Assembly: GCA_006538405.1 (NCBI GenBank)
Contig: BJKQ01000009.1
Coordinates: 1,684,001-1,748,000 of the forward strand
Reading direction: 5' to 3'
DNA length: 64,000 nt
From: Hansfordia pulvinata
Lineage: Eukaryota; Ascomycota; Sordariomycetes; Xylariales
Positions 48,782-60,210 of this stretch are shown piece by piece (within the stretch, counting starts at the first letter, position 1; every line of letters begins with the position of its first letter). The translations under genes were made by a program, and so were the position numbers. The notes beneath the pieces are model-generated. The model made no database searches. It was not told where the DNA came from and saw only the letters and a list, made by a program, of their open reading frames with translations.

Positions 48782-50401
48782 TCTTCTTCTTCCTCTTCTT
48801 CTCCCTGGCAGCAGCAGCAGCCCTGACCTTGGGCGGCAGCGCCGCCGGCCCGTCGCGGTCGGCGAAGAAGTCGCCGAAGCTGGCGACGTCGACGCCCAGC
48901 AGCTTGAGCTTGGTGCTGAGGTCCGGGCGGGAGAAGGACCTGGGCTGGTGCAGGCGGGCCTGCGTCAGGTTGAAGGCCAGCACGCCCGCCATCTCCACCC
49001 CGGGGGCGATGAGCCCGAACGTCTGCCCCTCCCAGCTGGCGCACTCGCCCACCGCGTACACCCCGGGGCAGCTGGTGCTCAGGTCGTCGCCGACCATGAC
49101 GCCGCCCGAGGAGGGGGAGGGGGAGCAGGCGATGCCGGCGCGGCGCGCCAGCTCGTCGCGCGCCCGCACGCCGATGGCGAAGCACACGGCGTCGCAGGGC
49201 ATGGACGAGCCGTCCTCGAAGACGATGCCGGCCACGCGGGGGCGGGGGCGGGGGCGGGAGCGGGAGCGGGAGCAGCCGCGGTCGTCGTCGCCGTTTGCGC
49301 GCGTGTCTGCGCCTGCGTCTGCGTCTGCGTCGGTGTCTGCGGTGGTGACTATGCGCGCCACCCTCTTCCGCAGCATCACGTCGAGCGCCGGCAGCGCGCC
49401 CGCCAGCTTCTCGACCACCAGGGCGCCCGCCTCACCGTCCAGCTGCCGGCTCAGGGGCCACCCGTTGCGCTCGAGCAGGCTCACCCGGCCGTAGCACTCC
49501 GTGCCCAGCATGGCGCCGGCGGCCTCGAGGCCCAGCAGGCCGCCGCCCACGACGGCGCCTGTCAGCAGCTTCCGCTGCTGCTGCTCTGGTGGCGGCGGCG
49601 CGATGGCCCTGTTTCCTTCCTGGTCTTCTCCACCCCCGGCTTTTTCTTCTCGTGCTTGTGCTCCATTCTTATCGTTGTCGTCGTCCTCGTTGTTGCTGTT
49701 ACTGCTGCCGCCGCCTTTGAGCGACTCCCCGTACGCTATCAGGCCCTGCAGGTCGGCGATGGTGCGGTAGACAAAGACGCCGCGGGCGTCGTGGCCGGGG
49801 GTGTGCCGGGGCAGCACGGCGTCGGACCCCGTCGCCAGCACCAGCACGTCGTACGGCACCGCCTCCTCCTCCTCCTCCCCACATTCCTCCGCCTCGGCGC
49901 TGCGGCACCGCACCCGGCGCTCCGCCGTGTCGATGGCCGTCACCCTCGTGCCGAGGCGGTAGCTCAGGCGGTTGTCGGGGGCGTGTTTGGCGTACTGCCG
50001 AGATGGGTTTTGTTTTCTTCCTGTTAGCGCCTTTTCTCACTCTTCAAGGGCGGAGACCCAGAGGGGGAAGGGGGAGGTATCTTGAAAGTAAGTATGCAGA
50101 GAGGCCACTCACCCATTCTTTCGGGTTCAGGTACAGGTTCTCGACCTTGCGGTGCTCGAAGAAGCTCGTCAGCCCGACCCGGTTGTAAGCTAGGTGCGGC
50201 TCCTCGCCGATGACGAGGACCTCGTACTCGCGGGCCCGGTCGTCCAGCTTGAGCAGCTTCTCGCTGCAGCCGGGGATGGGTTCATGTCAGCCTCCGTGTG
50301 GAGAGAGAGGGGTTGTGAGTGGCGCACACAACTCACATGAAGGCGATGGCGACCATGCCGAGGCCGACAACGACGACCTTCTTCCTCCCCTCGGCAGCCA
50401 T
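46059..50401 (-). CDS. niiA: Assimilatory nitrite reductase [NAD(P)H], FAD/siroheme/Rieske
   Basis: The four exons are 50401-50337, 50263-50113, 49994-47560 and 47481-46059, with three short GT-AG introns and 1357 residues. It reduces nitrite to ammonium in the cytosol with NAD(P)H. The N-terminal FAD/NAD fold starts [18 protein letters not shown]-type [2Fe-2S] motif follows ([11 protein letters not shown] ... [11 protein letters not shown], about 592-638), then the nitrite/sulfite reductase domain with the four siroheme/4Fe-4S cysteines (SCVGSTWC at about 832 and GCVREC at about 874). The fused C-terminal Rieske domain has CPHKRTF (about 1161) and CPFHKRNF (about 1208). Fungal homologues are usually about 1100-1180 residues; the excess is simple sequence in exon 3, including [10 protein letters not shown], an [10 protein letters not shown] run and a run of 12 Thr, inserted between conserved blocks, plus an Asp/Glu-rich insert in exon 4. 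Frame and catalytic residues are intact. No niaD or crnA lies beside it. Upstream GATA/NirA motifs suggest nitrate/nitrogen control. Confidence 0.96.
48743..48780. repeat. TCG trinucleotide microsatellite inside niiA
   Basis: About 12.7 copies. On the coding strand it reads ACG and encodes the polythreonine run in niiA exon 3. It is likely length-polymorphic without changing frame. Confidence 0.85.
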
Positions 50402-51184
50402 GCTGGGTGGGAGGCTCAACTGGCTGCAAGCTGGGAGGTGGACGACGGCACGACAATGGTAGACGGCCGTGTTGGTCAAGGGGGAAGGGGAAGGCTAAGC
50501 AGATATCTAGATGGGCAAGTAGGAACAGGAGGAGCCCGGGGTTTTATTGCAGAGCGTGGGGTGAGTCTGTCTGGCAGCTGTCCATCCCGTGGTCTAGTTT
50601 CTTCTTCTTCTTCTTCTATGAGAGAAATTCGAATCGTTCCTGGAGAAGAGGGAAGAAGGCGCCGCGGTCAGCCCACGAGGCAGCGGCCGCGTGCTTGATA
50701 TGTATGTACTTTGCTGTGCATCTCAGGTATAAATGTGGCCCCATCGTATCGACTCTCTGACGTAGGAGGTGGGCAGCCAATGGGCCGCGGGCAGATATCA
50801 CTGTCTACGGTAGATATGGGAAGCTGCTATTGGATGTTGGCCTGGGCCACAAGGGCCGTGTGAGGGTTGCACAGGGGGGGGGATCGAAGAGTCTAGAGCA
50901 CGTGAACTACACTACATGGGAAAAAGGAGATGGATGGCGGCGGCGGACTCTGTGTCCCACGGTAACACGACGGCGAGGGTCCACTACGGGGACAGCAGAG
51001 ACAGGACAGGACGGGACGGGATGGATGGCGAGGATGGGATGGGGCGCGGGCGAGGGCGGAAAAGACAACTCCGCCGTCAACTCCGGGGAGAAACGACGGA
51101 GCGGGCGTGCGAGTACTCGTAGGCGTCGTAGTAGGGTTGGGGGTCGAGGGTGTCGAGACGGGTGCCGCAGTCGTCAGCCATCGA

Positions 51185-51554
51185 GATAAGACGGCCGCTG
51201 GTCTTGGGAACGTGTGGAAGCTCGCGATAAGGTGGCACGAACACCTGGGTTGCAAGTTGCCTACTTCACACATGGCAGCAACCTGGTAAGTAGTCGTAGG
51301 GTAAAGCTGCTGTCTATCGACTGGGAGTTACCGAAAGTACGCAATCACCACTTCCACTGGTCGAGTCTCTATTTCCCTCCCGAGTCTAACCGCAAAGGGA
51401 CACAGACGTCCACGGCGATGCGCCGGCGATAGCAGCCGCCGCCGGCCAATCAGAGACGGCGTCGCCGGGGCCTTATCGGCTTCCACTGGCCCGGCTCCGC
51501 GAGTACAGAGCAACAAAGGGCTCGTATCTCCCATTGCCGCCTTGCACCGCGGAG
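51185..51554 (-). promoter_or_regulatory. Candidate nitrogen-regulatory cluster (GATA, CCAAT and NirA-type sites) upstream of niiA
   Basis: HGATAR sites for an AreA/NIT2-type GATA factor are at 51185-51190 (GATAAG), 51226-51231 (GATAAG), 51428-51432 (GATAG) and 51472-51477 (GATAAG on the minus strand). A CCAAT box is at 51446-51450. CCGCGGAG at 51547-51554 is the reverse complement of the NirA/NIT4 consensus CTCCGHGG. All lie 0.78-1.15 kb before the niiA ATG. Binding is inferred from consensus only. Confidence 0.45.
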
Positions 51555-53904
51555 ATGTGAACTCTGCAGTGACTGCGGACGGACAGAGTCGCAGTCACTC
51601 CCATCTCGCCCGGGCAGCTTCTTCTCAGCCAGCCCCAGCTTCTTGCTCTTCATTCGACCTGCAACAGCAACTCGGATCACGGCACTGGCGACTGTCGTGC
51701 AGTATACTGCCATCAAAAGGAATCAAAAGGAATCGGGCCTCACCACGACCTTGCCTTGTTGCTTGCCTCACTAGACTGGACGCAGACATATATTCTGACC
51801 TCCAATGCGGACTAGCAGGGCCGTCGAGCTGAGCTGTCCTCGGCGTCGGCCGCGAGTCCTGCCCCAGCCCCTGGACCCGGACCCCGCCTCCCGGAAAACG
51901 CGGAGGCTCCGCCCCGGCCGCCCGTGTCCGGCCAGAGGAGTGGGGCCGAGCCGAACGGCACGACCGGCGCTCCTCGACGAGAATGGGAACAAGGTGCGCC
52001 CCATCTGCGACACGGTCTGGAGGCCGTAAACGGGCGAGCCTGGCTGGCTGACTTGACTTGGGTACCTCCTACGGACGTAATTTGGGGGGGGGGGCGAGTT
52101 TCCACTCAGGGTTTTATATCCCCACGATCGCAGGCGCACCCCTTCCCTTCCCGGGGCTGGCTTCACGGCATGAGAGTGATCTCCGCCAACCATGCGTCCC
52201 ACCGCCTCTGGTGCGGCACGCGGAACTACTTCCGTGCTTGGCGCGCGCGAATGCCCTCTCTCCGGCCCACGTTCATGACCAGACTTGCATGACTGCTGCC
52301 GTGGGTCGAGTTGGGCGCTCCAGCTACCCAACGCACCCCGGTTCCTGGGTCTCGTCCGAGGCGACCTGGTCGCCTGCGAATGCCCCAACTGCTTTGGTCG
52401 GGGAATTTGGTGATCGGTGGATTGCGTTGCCACTGATCAGCCGCAACTGGGACGGGGTGGCACTGACGAAGTCACTCCGCTCGCATCGGGCACCTTGGAG
52501 ACCAGGGTCGCCGACACGGATATCAGCTCTGCCCGGAGTGACAGGCTGCTCGGCCGGGCCAGCCGAGACCGCTGCTTCACCGCGATGACATGTCTCGTGA
52601 AGCTTCAAGGCCGGATCGTCTGCTTCCCCGTCCCGCCACGTCTGTCGGCAGACAACGACGTCAGACCAGCAGGGGGGCCCATGACGACCGGGCGGCGCGA
52701 GCTCAGGCCCGCGAGGGCCAGCAGACAGACCCCAGTTCCTTCGATGAAGGGAGATGAGGAGAGAGGGCGCCGGGACAAGTCGGGGCAACGGGGACTACAC
52801 ACCGACTAACCAACACCCCCATCCTTGTGCAATGGGGGCCCAACACGAGCTGCGGTCTCTTGCGTCGCGTAGCCTGTAGTTCGACCTGAGCCTCATCAGC
52901 AACGACCGTCGATGGGCCGCCAGGCGACTCGGTCTGTGCATGCCATGCATGGAAGAGGCAAGAGCGGAATGTTGGCTGGAAGAGCTTATCAGCCCTGCAA
53001 CTTTTGCTGCAATCGAGACCCATGTGCTCCGTTTTGTTTGTAGACATTGCGTACCACCCCCCTAGACCCAATATCACATGGGGACTATGAGTACGGATAT
53101 GTATGTCACCGGCCAACATTGGAGATGCGGCGACCTCTCCCGGGGCAGGGGATTGGTAACGCACACCCACCTGACGACACGCTGGGCATGACACACACAC
53201 ACACACACACTTTGGTGGGACGAAAGAACCCCTGCCCCCCAGGAGCGGAACACTCCGTGCTCTGCTGTGCTCCTTGCTCCGCCGTGTTCAGGGGAGGGGG
53301 GGGGGGTGGCCGGGCGCATAACTTCCCATCCATCCCTACCGCTGTCCAGGGCCTCCCTATACTTGGGTCGTGCCGTGGGATCTGCCAGCCAGCCAGCCCG
53401 GCATAACCGCGCTCGTACGTACGAGCGGTGGCTGTGGCCTGGATTGGAGATTGCATATGACCTATCATCAGCCGTCGGGCGGTTTGGTCTTTGCCGTTGC
53501 CCGATGGCCACTTTACGATACGTCGACAAGGCCGTGTTCTCGAGAGCGTCGCCAGTTGCAGGCGCTCTGCTGTGCTCAGTAGGAGCGCAAGCAATTATCA
53601 CTCGTACGTGAAAGCTCATACATCCGACGACGGCTACCTCAGTCTTCGTTTCCGCAAATGCGTGTTGCCCTGCTGAGAACGCATCCACCCACTACCGCAA
53701 GCGTCGAAGCCGGATTCCGTGCCGACGTGAAAGGCAGTCTACGACTCCGCACACGCGCAAAGCTTCGTCTCTCGGCTCGGCCGGTGACGTTCTGGTGCCG
53801 GCCGATCCGCACCCGGGAGGCGAGGCGGGGTCCGCGGACGGGGGCCTCGAGGGCACGAGCGGGCCTGGCGGACTCTGCCGACGGGGCCTGACGGACAGAA
53901 GACA

Positions 53905-53908
<4 letters not shown>

Positions 53909-53980
<72 letters not shown>
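53909..53980. repeat. CA dinucleotide microsatellite, about 36 units
   Basis: An uninterrupted CA run of 72 bases in intergenic DNA; a shorter AC run lies at about 53189-53209. Confidence 0.9.
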
Positions 53981-53983
<3 letters not shown>

Positions 53984-56900
53984 ACGGGAGAGTTCTCGAG
54001 CCCCTGACGATCGCGAACGCGGACCGACGAAAAGGCTCAGAGAAAGTACATGTAAAGCAAAGCAAAGCAGGCCATGCATGCAAAAGCTGCCCAGACCTCG
54101 TGCGCTGCCCTGCCTTACGGATACCTGCGTGCCTGCCTGGTCTACGAGAACTCCGGGCGGCCCCGACGAGAAGAGAGAGAGAGAGGGAAAAAAAAAAGTG
54201 CTAATACCAAGTGGACTAGAGAGGGGCTCGCAGGAAGGCCCGTGTGACCCTGCAAACCCCATGCAGCTCATTTCCGCATCTGCGCATCCCGGGTCGTTAT
54301 TTCTCTCTCTCTCAAAAGCACGAGCGAGTAACTCGTACTCCGTACTGATGACTGCGGTACCACGGAAGTCCGGCGCGCCCTGTCCCGCGCGCCAGAGGAA
54401 GGGAGAGGAAATATTCCAGAAGGACGTGACACGCGGTGCCAAGATCTTGGAGGACGGACGGGGCACCCCACAGCACTGGCCAGCCAAGAGGGAGGGTCTC
54501 GCTTCCAGTACTCGCAAGATAAGATGACGTGAAGTGCCTGTTGGCCAGGGTTGGCTCTCGTGTGATGCATCGAGGTTGGGGGAAGGGAGGGAGGGAGGGA
54601 GGCAAGGCGGGGGGATTTCATTGTAGTACTAGGAGGGTGGAATGGATCGTGAGCACCGACGAGAGGCCCTGTTTCTGCCCAAGCCAGTTACATGTAGGTG
54701 TAGATGGATAGGTAGAAACTCGCAGCAGTACGGGCGAAGAGCAGAGCAGGTCATGGGAATAGGGCCATTCCGACTGGCTGGATCGCGAGATGGAGGGGGA
54801 TGTTGGCTATCCCAAACCAATGTTGGCATCCATTGTTCGGCGGGACGACCTTGAGCTACCTAACTCGTACGGACACTTCCAGCAACGCACCGCCTGCTGG
54901 CCTTGCAAATAACGGCTTTGCTTGGCTCCTCGCCCCGGGGACAGTACGCGTACTAAGGAGCAGTCAGCTACTGGTGTCCGCCCCCGGGCACGAATCAGGA
55001 CCCTTTCCCTCTTCTCCTCCACCCCCGGCCCGAGCCCCTTCCGGAGTACTCGCAAGAGGAGACCCACGAACGAACAGTCACCCAACGCGGGACGGGAGGG
55101 CTCGGATCAGGAACGGTGGGCGCGGGAAGCGCGATGGGACGAGGTGCGAGCAGATGGCTTCTGACGTCAGTTGGGCCGGGTTGCACATAGGATACGAGAC
55201 CTGGGAAACGAGACGAAGCAGGCGGGAGTGGCCCGCTCCAGGGGGACTCGTAAACCTGGAGAAGGGGGGGCGACGGTGGCGAACCTGCGGCGAGCCCAAA
55301 CCCCGTCGGCAAGGCGCAGCTGGCAAGACCAGTCACATGAACAGACAGCCTTACGAGTATCAACCCCGACGTCCAAGTTCGGTATCGCGGGAGGGGCCAC
55401 GGCTGATATAGGTCCAAGCGGTTCACGGGAAGCCCGCCGAGCAGACGGCACAGACCAACTGCATACCAGTAGTAGAGGTTTCCATGTTCATAGACACGTC
55501 TTCGCAGCAAGGACCTCAAGTCAAGGCAAGGCAAGGCAAGGTAAGAGGTAGGCTCGGCGTGAATGTGGAATGGTAGCATCTCGTCACCTCGCGCAAACGA
55601 GGCCCAAGCAGGCCGCGACTTGGATGACTCCGGGGGACCACGCGCAAGCGGACGGCTTTCCGCTCCGGCACCCCTCGGCCGGATTCCGTGTTTTATTTTC
55701 GGCCGGCCACTACACCCCTGCAGATCAGCAACCGTGCCTTTTCGTTCGGCCCCCGGAAGCCGGGCCAATCTCCAGGGCCCTGCTGCCGCCACGGACCAGG
55801 CTGATTATTATTACCTCTGGACTATCATCTGCGGCACATGTCAGATGAGAAAAGTCTGACCCCCCCCCCCCAAAATTTGTTGTTTAAATTAGCCCCGGAC
55901 TGACCGCATGTCTGCGAGCCGGTCTCCAGTCAGCAGCCTGGGAACGCTTGCCCGAGCCCTGCAAAGACACCCCACCCCTTTCCCCCGCCCGCTGTGCTGG
56001 CTGCAGCTTCTGTGAGTGAGGGTAATCTTCTAGAACACCCAGCCCCCGGCGCATGCTCGCACGAGTAGGCATCTTGGGGACCCAAAAACTCGGAAACGCC
56101 CGTTCCTGGTCGACGGACGCCACCACCACCACCACCGATCACGATGCTGGCTGAAACCCCCTTGCCTTTTCTGATAGGGCGGCGCTGCATGATCCGAAAG
56201 GGGCCAGCAAACCAGTATGCATGACAAGATAGCAAGGCGCGCTGTGCCGGAGAGCCTGCTCGGAGTGCTCGTGGGCCCACTGTCGCGCCAGCCACGGTTC
56301 CGTCCCGTGCTTACGATACTCGTGCAAGAATTCACGGGATGGCCGAGTTGGCCTGGGGCGCCGGGGGCGATGTGATGCCGGCGTTCGAAACAAAATGTCC
56401 CCAGCTCTGTCAGTAGATATTCGGTTGTGGCACCCAGCCAGCTAAGCGGCATGAAAGTTGTGCTCATCGCTGGGAAGGTAAAGAGGAGCGCCCAGCCACT
56501 CAGACGATGTTTTCCTCGGGCAAGCTGAAGGGGACGCGATCATGACCCGCTTGCACGTACGAGGCAAAACCCACCAAGGATGTCCCCTTGTCGCAGGGTC
56601 CGGACGCCCCGTCATCTGACAGCCGGACAGCCGGGAGCCCAAAAAAGAAAAGGAAAAAGAAAACCAACCAACCAACTAGGTTGGGGGACTGAGAAAGGGA
56701 GAAGTTCTGGATCGGGTTCCATGAGCCGGGCCCCTCTCTTCCAGAAACGTTCCCCTCTCGTCCCAGCGCGCCCCCTCAGGACCTTATAGAGTTGACCGAC
56801 CTGACATTGACGGCAGGAGATGAGAGATGAGAGATGAGACTGGAATAAAAGAAAGAAAGGAAAAACCTTTGGCGAGCGCATCGTGGCACTTGCCCCTCTC

Positions 56901-57319
56901 ACTCATAATGTGCGAGGCCAAACTGACAACTGGTGAGTTCCTTGGGTGTCTTGTCTGCGCAAGACCAATCTTCGGACGAAAGTTCGGACAAGTTCACAAA
57001 CAGTACCCGGGCGAACATGGATAGTAGGGACGGAGAGACACCAAAAAAGGGCCTGCCGTTGTTAGATACGAGTACATGCCCACAGACAGACGAGATGCCC
57101 CAGATGGCTCCAGCCAGGGGGGGGGGGGATTAATGGAGTACTCGTAAACGGGTTCGGTCCTCCGTCATGGCAAGCCCACAGCACGGCAAGCTTCCGTGGC
57201 TTCTCGAAGGCGTGCAGGTTCCTTCGAAGCCCTGGAACGCGACTCCACAACCCGATCCTCTTTGCTGGTGCGGAGCAAGCAGCAGATTGCTTTTGATAAT
57301 TGTTGACCGCGTTTGAGTA

Positions 57320-60210
57320 CTCGTACGAGTGTCCCGTACAAGTACCTGTCTCCTCTGGGTCGCGAGGTGGAGTCGGAACCACGCGGGAGTCGTGGGAGCC
57401 ACGAGAAGACCACGAGGACAAACGCGGCTCACCAAGACACGGGATCAGGGTAAGATCTGCAACCCACAGCGACTGGTCGTGTCCTGCACGGGGCTGACAA
57501 GGGATGAGCCAGGAAATGGCTTTCGCTGTGGCGGAAAGAGACGAGTACTCGTACGAGACGGAGTAAGCACTCGGCGAGAAGTCATCAGCGCCTGAGCTTC
57601 ACTCCGGGCTGAAGAAGCCGGTAGCTGCTTAGGAGGTAGCTTACCTAGTAGGAGATGCCCAATGCTCAAGGTACGGGTCTCGCACTCTGACGATATCCGC
57701 AATTGCCGCCCGTGCGGCAGTACTCGTATTCTGCCATCCAGCTTTGTTCGCGAAAGGCGGGAGAAGGCGACATCTGGGGGGCCCCCCTTGCCCCTAATAT
57801 GATCCCCCGTCCACGCCCCATCTTCCTGCGTACCCACACACCCAACACCCGCATGCAGTTGTGCAGGGTCCCTCGCCCGCCCACCCACGCGTGCCACGCC
57901 ACCTGAGCGCCTGTCTGCGGTGTGCGATTGTCGCTAGTTGGTTTCCCATGCGCGTACGGCGACATGTTCCTTGTTCCTCGGGCCCCACGAGGCCCAGACG
58001 CTCATGAGGTCTCCGTAGGTAGGTACGAGTATGACGAATGCTTTCCCTGGGTAACACACACGCGTGCATGGCGGCTTGCTTGAGATGTAGCCAAAGCCAT
58101 GGCATTCGACGCGTGCACGATCGCCCGCTCTGGGCGTGTGGTCGGCCGAGGGGTCGACAGAGAGATCGCCAGAAGGAGGGAGGCAACCACAGACCCGCGG
58201 GCGCCGCCGGCTGCCAGACGCCGGCTAAGGTCCTTATTCGCCTCGCTTGCTAACCTTGTGCTGACTGGCCCCTCTCGATCCAGGGTCGCATGCGTCGTCT
58301 CATCAAAGGGGATGGGAAGGCGTGTCTCTGCAGGAACGAGAGCCTCCCCGCCGTCTCCCCGAGCTCTGGGCTCGGACGAGTACTCTGTACACGCCATTCG
58401 ACGGCCATCTCCTCTGGTCACCGGCATCTGAGAATGCGTCCATACTCGTGGTGCCATCTCTCGGCCTCACCCAGCTCCTCCGGGCCGGCACTTCGCCCAA
58501 CTTGAGAAACACCACGGCCCATCGACGCGGCTGACTAGTCGTACTTCTTGTCGTTCTTGACATGCTGCAGCGGCAGCCTGGTTTCCTTGCCCTTGCCGCC
58601 TAGGGTAAGCTGGTCGTCAAACGGGACAGCCACAGTGGTGCCTGGGCCCGTGGGCCTCACTGGCTTGTACTTGGACGGGGCCGAGCCAGCAGAGGCCCAC
58701 GGGATGGAGTCATAGCGCGTTGTCGATCGTTGTTCCCATCTGCGCACCCACGCACTCTTCTCTTCTCTATTCCTGGCGCTCCGTACTCCGCCGTGCGACA
58801 GAGGACTGGCGCCTGGTCACACCCAGCCCTGGAAAGGAAGGCCAACGTAGTGGAGACTGCCAAGTTCCCTCGAGATTCGTCAGTACGTTGTCGGTACGAG
58901 TATGTTGCGCCGGTACCTTGCCATTGATGAACGCACGTCGGCAGGGTCCGACGCCTGTACTCGCCTATCTCGTGACGGGTTGACAGCGGCAGAATGGACT
59001 TGACTGTTGATGAGATTGCTCGAATCTCAGTGTCGATGCACCCTGCTCTTACGCGTACAGCCAGCGTGAGTAGAGGGCGGTGTAAGTTGACACATGATAG
59101 TCTGCGGCTTGTCCCATTGAGTGGCTGAAGTGGCCGTGGGGACGGGGATGAAGATGCAATGAGGAGAGGCCACCGTCCGCATGGTGCGCTGGATTGGAAG
59201 ATGCCCATCCCGCGGTCACAGGGACAAGTAGCACATTGTGTGATTCCGTTCAAACGCCATCTTCACTGCACCATGACCTGCAAACGGCGAACCCAGCGTG
59301 TACGAGTACACCCAAGGTAGCCCCCATTGCCTCGGGGGAGCGCCAGGGAAGGTGCTCAGCGACAATATCCGCCCATGTATGTGTAAGGTACCTAGGTACT
59401 CCTTGGGGTCGGAAGAGCACCTGGCAATGGAGGTGAGCAGGTACCGGTCGGCCAATGCCCTGGCACGCCTGGCACCTCATCCAGTCAGGTACGAGTATGG
59501 TACCTGCCTGCCTTTGCGAGTATTGGCAGGAACGCACACCAGAACCCATTTTTAGATCAGGACCCGCTTCGCCCAACCGTTCACGACTCGCGTCTCAATA
59601 TCCGGTTGCGCTGGGTCCTCTCCGACGCCAGATTGAAGCTGCAAGGTCGAATACGACATAATGAGTACTCGTACGAGCCCGGGCACTCAAGGCACGATCT
59701 AGTGCTTTGCTCACCACTTCAAACGAGGAACAGCGACGCATCTTGATGGAACGACCATGTGCTGCCTGGAGAGCGAGCTGATGATATCCCGGGACCACCT
59801 GCATCATGGATGGCATATCGTCGACATGTGACAGGTCGCATCAGCATGGGAACCAGGTGAAACCGCCCTGCAAGGCCGCCGATTAGAGGTACGAGTACAC
59901 ACGAGTTATTGGCTGATGCAGGCAACCTAACTGCCTCTCGTAGGTACCTGCACGTGAGCACTTACGGCGTCAAGTGCCCTAGCTACCTTAGGTACCTAAG
60001 TTTCCAGGTTACCTAAGATGCTTGAGAGCCAACAATCGAAGCATAGAGCCGATGCCTCACCTGCCTGCATTCATGTAGCTGCCAACTCGAGTGCACTGTA
60101 ATCAACTAGGCAATTATGAGATACCGTTTTTAGCAAGCCACCCGGCTACCTGGGAGAAACGCTCTCGAATACTGGTGCGCGGCTGTCCGGGGTTCTCGCA
60201 CGAGTACTCG
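57320..60210. repeat. Dispersed palindromic decamers CTCGTACGAG and CGAGTACTCG (right group)
   Basis: CTCGTACGAG occurs at 57320-57329, 57548-57557 and 59668-59677; CGAGTACTCG at 57542-57551 and 60201-60210. At 57541-57557 the two overlap to form a compound site. Many partial copies (GGTACGAGTAT, GTACGAGTAC) lie between 57.0 and 60.5 kb, mixed with GGTACC palindromes. Confidence 0.8.
59987..60000. repeat. 14-base perfect palindrome CTTAGGTACCTAAG
   Basis: A perfect palindrome centred on GGTACC, followed within 20 bases by GTTACCTAAG, a near copy of one arm. Confidence 0.75.

Noticed and set aside
56303..56400. tRNA-like stretch (GGATGGCCGAGTTGG then GTTCGAAAC), with a 7-base inverted repeat TCCCGTG/CACGGGA at its left end
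   Set aside because: The A- and B-box-like strings are suggestive, but the acceptor and T stems do not pair; the inverted repeat lies on the wrong side for an acceptor stem.
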